From Wuchereria bancrofti (taxonomy: Eukaryota > Nematoda > Chromadorea > Rhabditida > Onchocercidae), in contig SSBO01000001.1 in the NCBI GenBank assembly GCA_005281725.1, positions 8,522,115 through 8,586,114 on the forward strand: a stretch of 64,000 nucleotides of DNA, given 5' to 3'. Of this stretch, positions 13,441-27,814 are shown piece by piece. Below the pieces are notes generated by a model, which saw only the letters and a list, made by a program, of their open reading frames with translations, ran no database searches and had not been told where the DNA came from. Position numbers and translations under genes: made by a program. The first letter of the stretch is position 1; each line of letters starts with the position of its first letter.

Positions 13441-14570
13441 TGTTACCAGTAGTGATAATAATAATAGTGATAAAAAAATTTCTCGAATAAATATTCAATA
13501 AGGAAGAATAAGTTGTAAAAATAAAATTAAAAAAGGAAGAGGAAGGAAGGGTAAAGATGAGGGTAGGAGAATAGGCGGGGAAAGGAAAAGGGAAAATGGT
13601 TGAAAACAGTTGGGCAAATAGAAAATATATTAATGAATGAAGCGGATATGTCATCGATCATTTGTTAATATTTCCGCATATAATTTCCTTCTTTTCATCA
13701 TTTATAATACATATCAAATGAATATTAAATCATTTCTCAGGAAAGTAAAATTTCATTTTATTTAAAAAAATGCAAAAAAAAACAAGCAAAGATTTAGAAA
13801 TTAGAGAATGGAAATAATTTTAAAATGAATTGATAGTATTAGAAATAAAAGTAAAAAAATTGATAATTATCGGTGGAAAATTTTTATAATTTTATAATTA
13901 GCCAAATTTATTTTATTTCCCAAAAGAAAATGCATAAAAATTAGCCGAATTATGTCAATTTCAATGAAAATTTTTTCTACATTTCTTTCATGATATTTTA
14001 AAATTTCATCTAAAGATGACAAAATCTCAGCAAATCGCGAACATATTTAACAAAATATTTAATTGAAGTAAGAAAAAGAGAATGATAGTGTGAGAAAAGG
14101 TGGATTTGATAACTAAGAAAATTTCCATAAATTTTAGCATTGGAAAAAGGTCAAATTATCAAAATTTTAAATTTAAATTTAGAAACGGAAATGTTATAAA
14201 GAAAGTTTCGTTAGATTTAAGGCAAAAGAATTGATAGCATTCATATTTTCTTCATAAATTTTAGATCGATGAAAGCGAAATTTTTTCTTTTTATACTTTA
14301 TTGTTATTATTATTCATTGAAATTATTTTAATGTTTATGAAATATTTTGGCGAAAAAATTTTTGGATTTTATTGGGAAAAAAATGTTAACGTAAAAAAAT
14401 TTTTGGGACAAAAGTTTATGAAATGAAAATTTTTGGAATTTTAGGTGGTGAAAAAAAAATTTATCTGGATTTTAGCAGGAAAAAAGGACTATTCGGAAAT
14501 GAAATTTCATTTAAAAAAAGATTTACGAACATTCGTTCCATTGCTATAAAAATACAAATTTGAAAAGACA

Positions 14571-14618
14571 TTGGTGACAACTTTTTTGCAAACATTTGGT
14601 GACAACTTTTTTGCAAAA
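14571..14618. repeat. 24-bp tandem repeat, two copies
   Basis: TTGGTGACAACTTTTTTGCA occurs twice, 25 bp apart. Confidence 0.85.
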
Positions 14619-16918
14619 CCATTCAAAATAATAAATTGAATTCTGTAAAAATTTTTAAATTTTCAAGAAAAAAAATATAAAAAAGAAAATAAAAAAGTGA
14701 GCAATTCTTGCAGGAGAAATAAAATAGAAATCATTCATTTCGTTTTTCTTTTTCTAACTTTTGAAACATTTAATTTTAAAACAACAATGTCAGTAAAATA
14801 ATAAATCAATAAATGTTTGCGATATCTTCAATTTTCAATTCTATTTGTTAATCAAATGCACAAAAGTTTTCAGTTTATTTATTTGTCCAAAAATTTCCTC
14901 TGAAAATAGACTAGAAAATTTCAATAGAAGTAAAGATAACATTGTTTCCGATCATTCTCGATTTGTCTTATTCGAGAAATAATATGCTGATAATTATAAT
15001 TTTAACCTGAAGTATGAATGATGTAAATAATTAAATGAATAATCAATTGATAAGAGTAGTGGAAATTAAAAGAAGAAAAAGATATCAAAAAAGACAACAG
15101 CAAAACTTGAAAAAGATGCTGATGAAAAAAAAAAGAGAAAAACTAGATAAAATGAAATTTTTAAGAAAAAAAAAATTAAGATAAATGAGACAAATTACCT
15201 GAGCAAATCATTGAAATAATTAGTTGAGAGAGAGAATTTTTAAAGATTTTAAGTAAGCAAATAAATTAAATAAACAATTTACTTTATCCAACGATTTAGA
15301 TAAACGAATTTACCGCATTACAAACTAACTAAGTAACTAACTAACATATGCACATATTTACTATTAACAACAAATTTTCCCACATATAAATTATACATAT
15401 ATATGTAATTTTGTTCCGAATGAAAAAGTAATTTGTTATCAATTTAAAATATTGTGAAAAAATCTGTTGTAATTTGATTGAAATAGCTTAAATAATAATT
15501 TTGAAATTTACGTATACGTATAATAATATAGACAAATAGTGAAAAGAAAAAGTTAAATGTTACATAAAATGTTTTAAATAGAATATTACGGATAACTTTT
15601 TTAGTTTATTGTAATTGTATTCGGATGGTCCACAATTTTATCGTATGATATAAGGTCAAAAATTTACGATTAACTAACATTCAACTTTTCGCCTAACTTA
15701 TTATTATTAACAATTATTATTATATATAATATTTGTTAATGATGATAATAACAGTGATAATAATATTATTATTATTATTGATAATAAGCAGAATAATAAT
15801 AATAATAATTTCAGTAGTAATAACAATAACAGCAATTGGCAATGATGAATTGAGAGAAAGAAAAAGGGAAGAAATGAGAGAGTGAGAATTTAACATGAAA
15901 TTTATATACTTGCATAAAAGGAATAAAATGATAAAAAGTCCCATATTTTCGTCGTAAGGAAAAAAAAGGACGTCGCAAAATGTCTGAGGAAAAAAAAAGA
16001 AAAAAGGGAATGAGAGAAGCGAAAATAATTTCTACAAAATGAAAAAACAAAATATGATGAATTTAAAATTTTAAACTAAATGAATAATAAGAAAATTAAT
16101 TATTAATTTGATATAATAAAATAAAATTAGGCATAAGATGTAAGTTATGAAAGAATTATTAATGTATGAAAATGTACAAATTTGTATTCTTATGGATGTT
16201 CGATGATTGAGAAATTTCCGGAAAATGAATACAGTCGAAGATCTTGCTACACTGTCAAATGTCAGGAAGAAAGATTTGGGAGAAATAGCAAACAAAGAGC
16301 GACGAGGAAAAAGTGGAGAAAGAGAAAAGAAAATTTTTAAGCTTAATTATTTCTAATTTTTCCACTATAACCTTTAATCATGACAATGATATTGCTATTA
16401 CGAATAATAGTAATAATAATTATAAATAGTAATAATAATAATAGCGTAAACTATTCTTAATTTTATCACTATCTACATTCAGTATTTTCTGATAAAAAAT
16501 TGGACAGTACAAAAAAGTAAAAAGTAAATTTTTTCAGGAAAATAATATTTTTGTAATTCGGATAATATAAAAAAGAAAAAAGAACAGAATACAATTAGTA
16601 ATAATAACAATAACAATAACAATATTGCTAGTATTACTAATAACTATCAGTATTTTACTATAAAAGTATCCAATAATATAAAAAAATAAATCAGAAAGAA
16701 GTAGAATTTTTTAGGGAAAGTGACGTGACATTATTGAGATTCGAAAAAAAAAGGAAATAGAATGAAATAATATTATACATACATGCATATGCATAAGGAA
16801 TAAATAAGAGAAAGCATTTAAATTAATGAAAGATAAAAGCTTAAGAAATGAATGAGCTGAGCAAATTTATTGAAAACTGAGTTGTGTACAAACATATCTC
16901 TCAATATATGCATATTAA

Positions 16919-16967
16919 TATGTATGTATGTATGTATGTGTGTGTGTGTGTGTATGTGTGTGTGTGT
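16919..16967. repeat. (TATG)n/(TG)n microsatellite
   Basis: TATG units followed by TG units. Confidence 0.9.
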
Positions 16968-18325
16968 CATTCATCAAAAGACTTATGATAGTAAGTTATG
17001 AGGCCTAACAATCCGTAGTAAGCCTTACTCATTTATACCAGATGCTATGGGCCTAGCAAACAAGCAAGCATCATTTTGGCATTGAAATATTTATGAACAG
17101 AAAAAAAAAATGCTTAGATACTAAAAAAGATATGCCAAGAAAGAAGGCCACAAAACTATTCGAATAAATTAGGCTAAAAATTATATCATAAATTTGAATA
17201 AAATGAAATATGCTAATAAATGTAAGCAGAATTTATGCTACGAATAATTGTGTATTATATATTAATTGAGAAATATATTAATTATATATAAATATTAGAA
17301 ATATGCTATACATAAGAATATAAAAAGTGAGAAAAAAAAAAAGAAATAATCAATGATAAAAGTCTACCTTTAGATCATATGAAAAATTGAATGAATAGAA
17401 TAAATATGATAATTTTTTTTTTTTTTTAGCTGAATTAGCTTTATATTCCTTCATGGCTAATTGTATTAGTTATGAGCGCCAGGAAATTATATTCTTGCCT
17501 GCATCATAATTAACAATAATTAATTATAATAATAAATAATAATGCGAGAAATGCTGAATAATGGGTAAAGAAGAAACATTTCCTTCTAATTAAACAACGA
17601 TCAAATTTTAAATTTTCAAATTTAGTCCATTAATCATCGTCAGATTAATTATCGATTAAGTGTTTCATGTAACAATTGATTAACTTGATTTTTGCGAAAA
17701 ATTAAATTAAATTGTTCAAAAATATTCAAATAAAAAAAAAATTCAAAAAAATGAAAGTACTAATTTGATGCAGTAAAATTCATTAAATTATTTAAAAGAG
17801 AAAAAGTCGATCCATGAACAGTTGATATATTAAAAAAAAAGACACTGTATTAAAATTTGTTGTGATTTCCTTCTTCATAAATACATTTATTTTACTTTGT
17901 AATACTTTTTTCTTCATTTTGTAAAAATTTAAGAAACAAATTAAATAATTCTTTAATAATATACAATTAATTTGCGTGGAAAAATTTGTAGGAACAAATA
18001 AGATGTAAAAATTTTTTTAATAATTTTTGAAAATTTTATGCATTTCGACGATTTGTTAGAAATTTTTTCATTTATTTATTTATTTATTAATGTTCTTTCA
18101 ACAATATTTAATATTATTAAAGAACTGCTTTGCAAAAAAAAAAGATTCTACCAGTTAACTTTCAAAATTTATCAATTATTCATCTTTGTTTTTTTTTTTT
18201 TAATTTTTGATAAATATTTTTGGTATTATTGATTTGTTAAGTAAAATGGAATAAATTCCTAAAAAGCATGCAAAAAAAACGGGAAAAAAGAAAAAAAAAA
18301 ACAAATGATAAATGATAACACTAAC

Positions 18326-18515
18326 CTTCGATGCATACAACCTGATCACGTAACTGATTCTGTAATAACTGATCAGGAATTAATTCAATTAAATCGTAAA
18401 CCGTATAGATGCATGGATGAACACTTTCGAAGCGTTGAATTTCATTGCGAATTTGTTCCGAAATATAAGCATTTGCGTTAATATTGAAACGTCCATAATG
18501 ATGATCACGTGGCAT
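18326..18515 (-). CDS. cnt-2: first coding exon of an AGAP / centaurin-gamma ArfGAP (GTPase, PH, ArfGAP, ankyrin protein)
   Basis: The minus-strand ATG at 18513-18515 starts 63 codons, [17 protein letters not shown]..., and the frame ends GAAG|GTTAGT, a phase-1 donor. The stretch [10 protein letters not shown] followed by [19 protein letters not shown] and a VVCIE ending matches the conserved N-terminal segment that precedes the GTPase-like domain in AGAP1-3. In those proteins this is followed by an acidic residue, which fits the split codon G|AN here. AGAP proteins are Arf GTPase-activating proteins that act in endosomal traffic; the C. elegans member is cnt-2. The GTPase-like, PH, ArfGAP and ankyrin exons are not seen in 1-18325, so the next intron is at least about 18 kb or the gene is cut by the window edge. 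An in-frame TAA sits 16 codons upstream of the ATG, which supports this start. Confidence 0.82.
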
Positions 18516-18569
18516 TATGAATGCATGCAGCGTATTGAATGAATAATTTTTGCGTGCTATTTACGCGTA

Positions 18570-18571
18570 CT
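18570..18571 (-). promoter_or_regulatory. 3' splice / probable trans-splice acceptor of the AGAP exon
   Basis: On the minus strand the sequence reads CATATTTTCTGCAG| and then the exon. This is a strong nematode acceptor lying 54 nt upstream of the AGAP start codon. It could receive a spliced leader or a distant non-coding first exon. Because TAA is in frame downstream of the acceptor, any exon joined here would be untranslated in this frame. Confidence 0.5.
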
Positions 18572-18948
18572 GCAGAAAATATGTTGAAAAATATAATCAG
18601 ATATCAGTTTTTGTTACAATAATAATTATTGTTCAGCTCCGTTTAAATATTGTTAAATAGTAATAATAGTAATAATAGCAGCTGATTAATGATATTATCA
18701 TTATTATCAGCGTTAATTATCATTATCGTTGTTGCAAGACATTCAAATTAAGCTGCAAAATGAAAAAAAGATTAATGTTATTGACTTATCAATTTTTTTA
18801 TCACGACGATGATAATACAATTAAAGTAACAACAAACAAGAAATGATTGATTGATAAAAAAAAAGAAAAAGAAAAACATGGAAGTAATTACAAAAATACA
18901 AAGTATAAAGGAAAATATTGCTTATAAGAACTTTTATTTTTTAAGAAT

Positions 18949-18985
18949 ATTTGCATATTATTTTAAAATAAAATAATATGCAAAT
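18949..18985. promoter_or_regulatory. perfect 37-bp palindrome made of two POU-type octamers
   Basis: Two 17-bp arms, ATTTGCATATTATTTTA and its exact reverse complement, flank a 3-nt AAA loop. Each arm carries the octamer ATTTGCAT/ATGCAAAT recognised by POU-homeodomain factors. The element lies about 430 bp upstream of the AGAP start codon on that gene's promoter side. A regulatory role is inference. Confidence 0.35.
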
Positions 18986-19754
18986 GTTTTATTTTAAAAA
19001 AAAATTAAAGTTAATTATGGAAATAATTTTTTGGAAAATACCAATTCTAATTTGAAAGGTAATGAAAGAAACCAAATTGATACAACAAGGCATTTAACAA
19101 AATGATAAAGAAAAACAGATAAAGTTATAAATAAAAAACAAAAAATAAAAACAGGAAAGTAAAATGAAATTTGAAAATTTAAGTTTTCTTCGGTATGCTT
19201 TTCCTTTATTCGAAAAATAATTGCTGAATTGATAATATATTCATTACATATAGATAATATTAATTGTAATTTTGTCACTAAAACAATTACTGAATTAATA
19301 ATATACAAATATTAATTATGGTACTATTGAAATAATTGCTGAAATAATACAAACCTGAATTATGAGTCTGAAATAGAATATTCAGTACTATAAAGTAGCT
19401 ATTAATTATGGATCAAAAATATGATATTATTAATTCTTTTTCTTGTGAAACAAATTAATAATCAAAAATTCCATTTGAAAGTCTGTTTAAATGACGAAAC
19501 AAAATTTATTTTATCATAAAAGAATTATCATAAAGCATGAAAATATCTATTTGAAAGTGAATAATATTTATATTACTTAGTTTCTTTTTTTTTTCTTCGG
19601 CATAGGTTCGTGAAAAACAAAAAAAAAAAAAACGATCTTCACAAGATTGATAGATTAGATAATTCTGATGATAATTTACCCATCAAAAAAGAAAGGGAAA
19701 GCAAAAAAAAGTAGGAAAAGATCGAATGGATCAATCATATTTATAAAATTATCT

Positions 19755-19995
19755 ATTGAGGAGCATTGATCATAATTATCGATGATCATAACTATCCATT
19801 GCGAAATGTTGATGAATGTAATCATGATTATTTATCATGAAATGCTATAATCATAATTATCTAACATAAAATAGTGATAAATGTGATCATAACTATTCAT
19901 CATGAAATGCTGGTAAATATGATTATGATTATCTATCACGAAATGGAAATAAATATGATTGCAATTATGTATCAGTTAATGCTGATATGATCATA
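19755..19995. repeat. degenerate ~45-bp tandem repeat rich in ATCATGAAATGCT
   Basis: Five or so units with TATCATGAAATGCT ... GATCATAATTAT. It abuts the 174-bp duplication. Confidence 0.65.
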
Positions 19996-19997
19996 TT

Positions 19998-20345
19998 AAG
20001 TTTATATGGATAACAGTTATTGTAAATAAGATTTGAAATAGTTTTTTTTTTTTATTATTCGGTGTATGTTTGATATCAATTTTAAAAAAATATATATATA
20101 AAGTATAAAAAATATTAATTTAAAAAATAATTGTTGTAAGATATTTTGATAAAAAATACGATCATACTATTAAGTTTATATGGATAACAGTTATTGTAAA
20201 TAAGATTTGAAATAGTTTTTTTTTTTTATTATTCGGTGTATGTTTGATATCAATTTTAAAAAAATATATATATAAAGTATAAAAAATATTAATTTAAAAA
20301 ATAATTGTTGTAAGATATTTTGATAAAAAATACGATCATACTATT
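19998..20345. repeat. 174-bp exact tandem duplication
   Basis: Copies 19998-20171 and 20172-20345, followed by the first few bases of a third (AAGTTTATA). No N is present. It may be a recent duplication or collapsed/expanded assembly. Confidence 0.85.
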
Positions 20346-23300
20346 AAGTTTATAACAAATCTGATATCATTCGATGCATGTTCGGGAATTATTGAAAATT
20401 TTTAACAAAGATATTATTGGAAATTTTTAAATGTTCGAACAAATTTTTGCAGTGTTTTAATATATAATAAAAATGTAAAATATGAGTTTAATAGTTTTGC
20501 TTTTTTAAAGCCATTTAATAGTATTTTAAGTATGCAATAAAAAAGGAAGGAAGAAATATTGCATCAATATTATTCGAACTATTATCGTAAGAAAAAAAAA
20601 AAGATGTATGATATGTAATTAATTTATTATTCAAGAAAATTTGCTATTATTAATAACATTCTCTTTTGAGGCGGAAAATTTTTAATTTTAAATAAAGTAA
20701 TAATTTCCACTTCAATTATTTACTTATATCATTTAAGTAATTCCTTAAATTTTTGTCTTTTTTACTTCATATTATGCTATCGATCGTTTTGCAACATTAA
20801 TTAAATTTAACTATTAAAATGATGAAAATTCTATTAAATATTACGTGTCTACCACGTTTGTGCATTCTTTTTTACATTATTTTCTATTTTAATATTTTTC
20901 TCAAATTTTCGTTTCTTCTAGAAAAATGATTCAACAGAAAGAAAATAAACTAAAAATCACAACAACAAAGAAAAAAAAAATGATAATAGCAGCAACAACA
21001 CACAATACACATATACTTTTGCAATTCCTGTAAACAAAATCCGAAAAATAACAAGCGGAACATAAAAACAAAATCCTTCTGGAAAAAGTATTGTTTACAT
21101 AAAATCAAAGAAAACGAAAATTCAACAGAAAAACAGAAAAAAAAAGATACTTAAACTCGATTTTGGTTTTATTTTGCAATAATGCTCACAATCTTCAGCT
21201 TGATTTTATATGACACTTTAATCTTGAATAATTTTAATTTATTTGTTACAACTATATATACAGAGAGAGAGAGAAAGAGAAAGAGAGGAAGAGAGAGGGA
21301 GAGAGAGAGAATGGAAGGTATTGAAATAGGTAATAAAAACTCGATCGGTACACGATAAGATATATTGTAGTAATAATTGATCAATATATGCTATGTTATC
21401 ATGTAGCAACATTGAATGTCATTGCAAATATGTATATATCACTAATGTTAAACTGGAAATTAATATCATAATATAATAAAGAAGTATTTTAGTATAGCAA
21501 ATTTTGAATAATATGAAACAAAATTATTATCTAACAAATCATTATAAATTAATTTGCACTGTTTACCATTTTCATCGATTCAATTAAATCCATCAATGAG
21601 TTAAAAAAATGTTCAATTTATTATTTAAAGGAAAAAAAAACTATCCAAAATATTGGTAAATTTTAGTTTTCAAATAATTTAAAATTTGCTAATATTTTCA
21701 ATTATTATGAAAATATCGGAATGATGAAAAAAAATTGGGAGAAAGATTAATTTCTTTCTTTCGTCGTTTAAAATGAATTTGATATTAAAATGATCAATTT
21801 TAACGCGCCACTATAACATATTATTATTAAATAAAATTAACATATGAAATGATCCGAATGGAAAAGAAATTTGAGTAATTAAAAAATAAATAAAATTGTT
21901 ACATATTTAAATAAAAAGAAAAAAAAAGATTTAACGAATAAATTTTTTGTGTACTAATTTACAGTATTACGACAAAATTTTAATAATAATATTTGCATGT
22001 AAAGAAGAACGAAGAAGTGACCAAATGAAAAGAAATGACCGAATGGAAGGAGTTGAGGTGAGAAGAAATAACAAAATAAACAAATAGGATTGAAGTAAAC
22101 AAATAATGATAAACAGTAAGTGATATGAATGAATGAATGAAATGGCATGTTGACAACGAATGATAAGTGGACAAATACTATAAACTTTTGATAAAAGGGG
22201 TAGAATGGACAACAAATATAACCTTGGATAAATATTAGCCATATTGATAAGAGAGAAGTAGAATGTTGATAGGGAAAAGAAAATGTGAAATTATAGAATA
22301 AAGAAAGATAAATTAAAGCAAATATATAATAGCCTTGAAATAAAGATGATAAAAATGTAATGATTGATAAGTAAATGTAAAATATAGAAGAATAAAGAAC
22401 GATAATAAAATTCACTTACAGGGATAGTAAAAAAGAACTTTTTTTTCTTAAAAAAATGTATTTTAACAAGGCAGAAAAAAATAAAAATAAGTAAATGATA
22501 AAATGATAATAATAAGTATGCTTTATAATAGTAGTAATATACACAATGATAAGGAAGAAGCAAAAAAAAAAAAGTTTAGACTATAAGTTCAAGCAATACT
22601 AAAATTTTTAAAAAAAAACGAAATTTTAATTAAATTCAAGAAAGAAAGAAAAAACGAAATGATAGATTGAACAAATTGTTTGTTGTTTATGTTAACTGGC
22701 TAGCAACAATTTTTACAAAGTAAAATTTTAAAAATCAACAAGAAAAAAGAAGATAAAATGAAATGAACATAAATTAAAAATAATTTATCGATGGAAAAGA
22801 TATAAAATGAAAAAAAAAAAGAAAACAATGCAACCTTTGCTTCAAACATTCATTTAATCTTGTCTACTACTATCGCGGAAAATAAGCAATAACGGGGGAA
22901 TTTCATGGGGTGGGCAGGACGGAGAAAAAAGAAAAGAAAAAAAATGAAGAATTTAATGAAAAGAGAAAAAAAAAATTGTAAATTAGTTAAAAACAAAAAA
23001 TCAAAAGAAAGAAAAAAAAAACGAAACATAAAATGAAGTGAGCAAAATGTAAAAAAAATGAAATTTTAAAAAGTAAATAGGGAAAAAGGGAAGGAAGCAA
23101 AAAAAAGAAAGAAAATGAAAGAAAGGAAAGAAAGGAAAAGGAAGTTAGTGAAGCAAAGAAAAAAATTTTTGTTGGTTATTTAAATAAGATGCAATAACAG
23201 ATGGTGCATAAAATGAAGAAAAAGGCAATATTATAGTAATGAAAATTTTCACTAATTCATTTTAAATTTCAAATCTTTCTCATTTCATTAAAAAAAGTTT

Positions 23301-23575
23301 AAAATATTGCAATTAATTAAAGAATAATAATAAATTTACATTAAAAAGATCGGGAATTTTTAATGAATGCAAATATTTAATTTTTTTTTTTTTTAAAGAA
23401 AAGAAAACGAAATTTTGAAATAAAAAGTTCTATGAATTTCTTTAAATTGAAGGGGTAAAGTAGAGAAATTTGAAATTTAATAAATAACACATATGAATTA
23501 CTGAAGTTCTAGCAAAATAAGTTATTTCTTTATTATTTTATTTTCTAAATTAAAAGTGGAAGAGAATGAGTAGAG

Positions 23576-23599
23576 CGAGAGAGAGAGAGAGAGAGAGAG
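23576..23599. repeat. (GA)n microsatellite
   Basis: About eleven GA units. Confidence 0.9.
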
Positions 23600-25020
23600 G
23601 CCGAAAATTTATTCATGTAAGAAAATATTTTCAATTACAATTTTTTTAAAAACTTTTCCACTCGAAAATTACTGTTTTTGATTATATCGTTGCTCAAATA
23701 TTGATATTTCATAATACTTGTTTACACTTTTCTTTTTTTGAGAATTTGAATAAACAGATAATTTGACTAACTTAAATTAACTGTTTATATCGTTTTCATT
23801 TTCTATTTTGGATTCTTCATTGCTCGAAATGTTTGAAATTTCAAATGTAGGAAGCTTTAAAATGATAACGATTGGTATGATACTTGCAAAACAAAAAGTA
23901 ATTTTATTATTCCATTTATTGGAATTTATAATCGATACTTATTTGAAATGAGTTACCTTCCCAAGGGTATAATTACAATATTCATTTAGTTGAGTCAATT
24001 CCTTCCAGTGAATTCAATTTTGTTTATTTTAGTGACAATGTATATACAGTGTTTTAGAATTAATAATTCAAGTAAATATGTGCTTCCTAATTTACAAAGA
24101 TTAATGCTTAATTCTTAACTCAAACATTTTTAATTAATTATAAAATTAAGATTGCAATGATAATGATGATTATGCTAATTGGTAAAATGTACAGTGTTGA
24201 AATAATGCTATTCATATACAAAACATTTCATAAATGTCACAACAATAAACGTCATCTACGTGTAAAAGAAATTGCTGATTGTACCAATACTTGATAACAA
24301 TTATCCAAAAACGTAAGTAATATTAGCGCAAAAAAATTTACTCTTACAAGTTAATGATAATTAATTCAACAATTTTTTACATCAATTAATTACTTAATTA
24401 CACAAATCTTACAAATTAACAGTATTCATTTCATCTCAAGAATTCCTCGTATCGATTAATTATTTAATTAATCTGCTCTAACAAATTACTAGTAATCATT
24501 CAATCTCAATAATACCAATGTAACATTTAATTACTTAAGCTATTCTTATAAAACTAACAATAGTCATTGTGTCTAATGAATTTCCACATAATTTATTTAA
24601 TTAAGCATAGATTCTTACGCTCTATACTATCCTTTTACTCAAAGTAATTTTACTGAAATTTCAATTTTTTTTTTTTTTTGAAAAAGAATGAAGACTGAAA
24701 TTTCAACAAAATAATGTTAAATTTAATTGGTAACAAGTGAAATATTTAGATTAGATATATTAATATATACACATATAAAAATGCAGATCTGTACGAGTGT
24801 ACGTGAGGAAGTGTTAGAGTGTGTAAGTGGGTGAATTCGCGTGAACGTACGTTGTGTGTGAGATGTAAATGCGTGGGTGAACGGATGAATATGTAATGGA
24901 AGTGAGTGGGTGGATGTATGGAATTGGAAGGATAAATGCAACAGATGTGATGAAGACAACAGCTGATGATCGAGTAAAATTGAATGAATTGAATAGTGCT
25001 CGATTTCCGACAATACTAGC

Positions 25021-25050
25021 AGCGGTGGCGGTGGCGGTGGCGGTGGCGGT
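25021..25050. repeat. (GGTGGC)n minisatellite
   Basis: Five GGTGGC units inside a T/G-rich 300-bp block (24780-25080) that gives only simple-repeat translations. Confidence 0.85.
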
Positions 25051-25309
25051 GTAGTTGACGTGTATTGGCGGTAATGGCAATGTTAATTAGTATTTGGATG
25101 AACATTTAGAAAAGATGACAAGAGAAGAAAATCCTCCGTAAATGCACATAATTAATCACTGTTGTGTTCCATTGAGAAAATTTTTCAGCAAATTAATTTT
25201 ACGGCATCTTTTTTTTAGTTCATTCAAATTCTAAAAATGAAAAAATCTTTGTTGGCAGAAGTTTCAAAAATATACAAATAGCAAAATTTTCCATTATAAT
25301 AATGCAGAA

Positions 25310-25675
25310 ATAAATAAGCAAGTAAATAAACAAATAATAAACAAATAAATAAGAAAATATATAAATAAATAGAGCAAATAAATAAATATAACATATATTG
25401 TAAAACTTAACATTAATCACTAATGATAATACTAATTAGTAAAAGTAACAAAAGAAAAAACTGTAATCAATAGATGAAAATGAAAAATTATTTAAAGTTT
25501 TAATAAATAAAAGATTTTTCACTTAGGTTTCCTCAACTTTTTTTTCGAAATTTAAAACAATTATATATAATTCTTGTTTTAAATTCCCCATAGAGTAATG
25601 CAGAAATAAGTAAGCAAACAAATAAACAAATAAATAAATAAACGAATAAACAAATCAATAAATAAATTAAAGTTT
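25310..25675. repeat. AAATAAAC-type low-complexity repeats
   Basis: Two runs of AAATAAACAAATAAAT units at about 25310-25390 and 25610-25675. Confidence 0.8.
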
Positions 25676-27814
25676 CAATAAACTAATTCAAAAAAAATAA
25701 TTTCCCATTGTAGTAAATAATTTTTTTCTACTTTTCAAGAAATGAAGGGAAAATGTATTAAAATACATAACACACAATAATAATTTATATTATTAGTAAT
25801 TAATGAAATATGACAAAATTAAACTAAAATTCAACTTCTTCATTCTGTCATATCATTCAAGTGCTTCAAATTTTGGTTAGTGTTATGTGTTTGTTTATTT
25901 ATTTCTTCGTTTTTTTTTTCTCTTCTTTTTTTCTGTCTTTCAAAGATGTGAAATAAAAAAGGAAAAAAAGGATAAAAAAGGAATTATAAAAATTTATGAT
26001 AATTTCATACCCAGAATTGTATAATAAAACGGATCTTTTTTTAATCCAATGTAAATTATAAAAGAATATTTTATTAATTTAAATGTGTAATCAATATGTG
26101 CAATAAGAATTAATTTCAATGAACTAATTTCTTTTATCAACGGACTACTACAGCAGAAACAAGTAGAAAAACTAAAGAAATTAGATAATCAATTAAATAA
26201 TTATGGAATATATGAAATTAATCATTGTCGTCTTGTTTATTTCATTCCGCACAACTTCAAATATAAATTATTTTTAGGAAAAAAGAAAAAAAAAACAGTA
26301 TTCTATTGAAATGTATTATTATATTTTACCACAAATAAAAAAAAGGAAAAGTTATAAATATTAATGAATAAATATAAAATATATAATTATATAAATGAAT
26401 AACAGCAATGAATAAATGAAATACAAAAGTTGCTACTTCATTTTAAATAAAACAATGCAAAAAGAGTGTTTTTAAAAAAATTCCACTAAAATGAACAGCT
26501 GACATCGTCGACACATTGCAAATTTTCGGATTTCAAATTTCACAAAAAAAGAAAAAAAAAAATAAAACTTTTCACATATTTACAAAAATATTAAATTTCT
26601 AACATACATAAAGAAAAAGGGAAAAAATGATACAATTGTAGCTAAATAATCAATATTGAATGATTTTGATAGAAATTATGATTATGAAATTATAGCGATA
26701 ATTTTAGTGGCACAGATGATCACAATGATAATGATGACGATAATAACAATAATTAATAATAATGATTAATAATAACAATTAATAGCAATAATAATAATAA
26801 TGGCAATAGTAATAATAACAATAATAGTAATAATAAATAAATGATAATGATAACAATGATTATGATCGTTCCTGTAGAACGGAGCAAAAAGGATTTAAAG
26901 GAAAAATTGTATATTTAATTCAGTTGTAATAATAATACTTCAATGAAAATAATTCTCTTATTATGGGCATTCTACCCATGTTACGAATATAGAATGAAAT
27001 GAAAAAGCTTAAATATTTATATAAGTACAAGCATAGATTAAAATGTCAAATAAAAATCATTGAAAATAATTTTTAGCATTTTTCTCATGAATGCAATAAA
27101 TAAAAATGTCAATTGATATCTGAAATGAAATTACTTATAATCGTAAATTTAGTTTTCGTTTTTCTTTAATTAAAAAACAAAGGAAAAGATATCATTGAAA
27201 AAAACATTGAATGGATATAACGGAAAAAAATTTGTTAACGGTTATTTTTTTTTTAATTTATGAAAATTTCGATGGTTCTAAATGATAAATGAATGCAAGA
27301 AAAAACTTTTTCTTATGTAATTTAAGAATTCAAAAAGCACATTAATAATTAAATATATTAGAATTTATGTAATATTTTCACTCACTAAATCAAACAATTA
27401 TTATTGTGTCATTTATTCCGTTTCATTCATATATGATTAATAATACTTAAAGAATAAATAAAATCAATTTTGGTAATAAATTTTATCAATTGTTAAATAA
27501 AATTAGTAAAACAGGAAAATAAACTCAAAATAAATAAAGCAGAATAAAAGTAGCATTTATTTTTATTTATTAATGCTTAATTATTTTTTTTATTAATTAT
27601 TTATTAAATTCATTTATTTTTATTTATTAATAGAGTGATAAAGTGAAAAATTGGGATTATTTTTGTAAATTTAAAATTTAAATAATAATTTAACCTTAGA
27701 AGAGATGATAAAAATATAGAAGAAATTTATAAAAATTAAAAATATGAAATGAATTTGTATTTTTAATGTATATATATACTATACATAACTATAAATATAA
27801 ATATAAATAAGAAA

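Larger units (their letters stand above)
12966..18325. other. AT-rich gene-free stretch between the two AGAP first-exon candidates
   Basis: AAT, CAA and TG microsatellites and degenerate AAAATTTTTGG-containing repeats (about 14340-14480). No supported exon. Confidence 0.55.
18570..27814. other. gene-free stretch upstream of AGAP
   Basis: Contains the POU palindrome, two tandem arrays, a purine-rich block (about 22900-23160), GA and GGTGGC repeats. The frames of up to 153 codons at 21.95-22.56 kb are low-complexity minus-strand translations and are not supported as a gene. Confidence 0.55.

Noticed and set aside
21954..22563. Long overlapping minus-strand open frames (up to 153 codons)
   Set aside because: Phe/Tyr/Ile/Ser-rich translations of an A/G-rich strand, three frames open at once, no splice signals or family resemblance.
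24723..25080. Minus-strand frames with Thr-Ala repeats and His/Ser-rich peptides
   Set aside because: The frames are translations of GGTGGC and GTGTG-type simple repeats.
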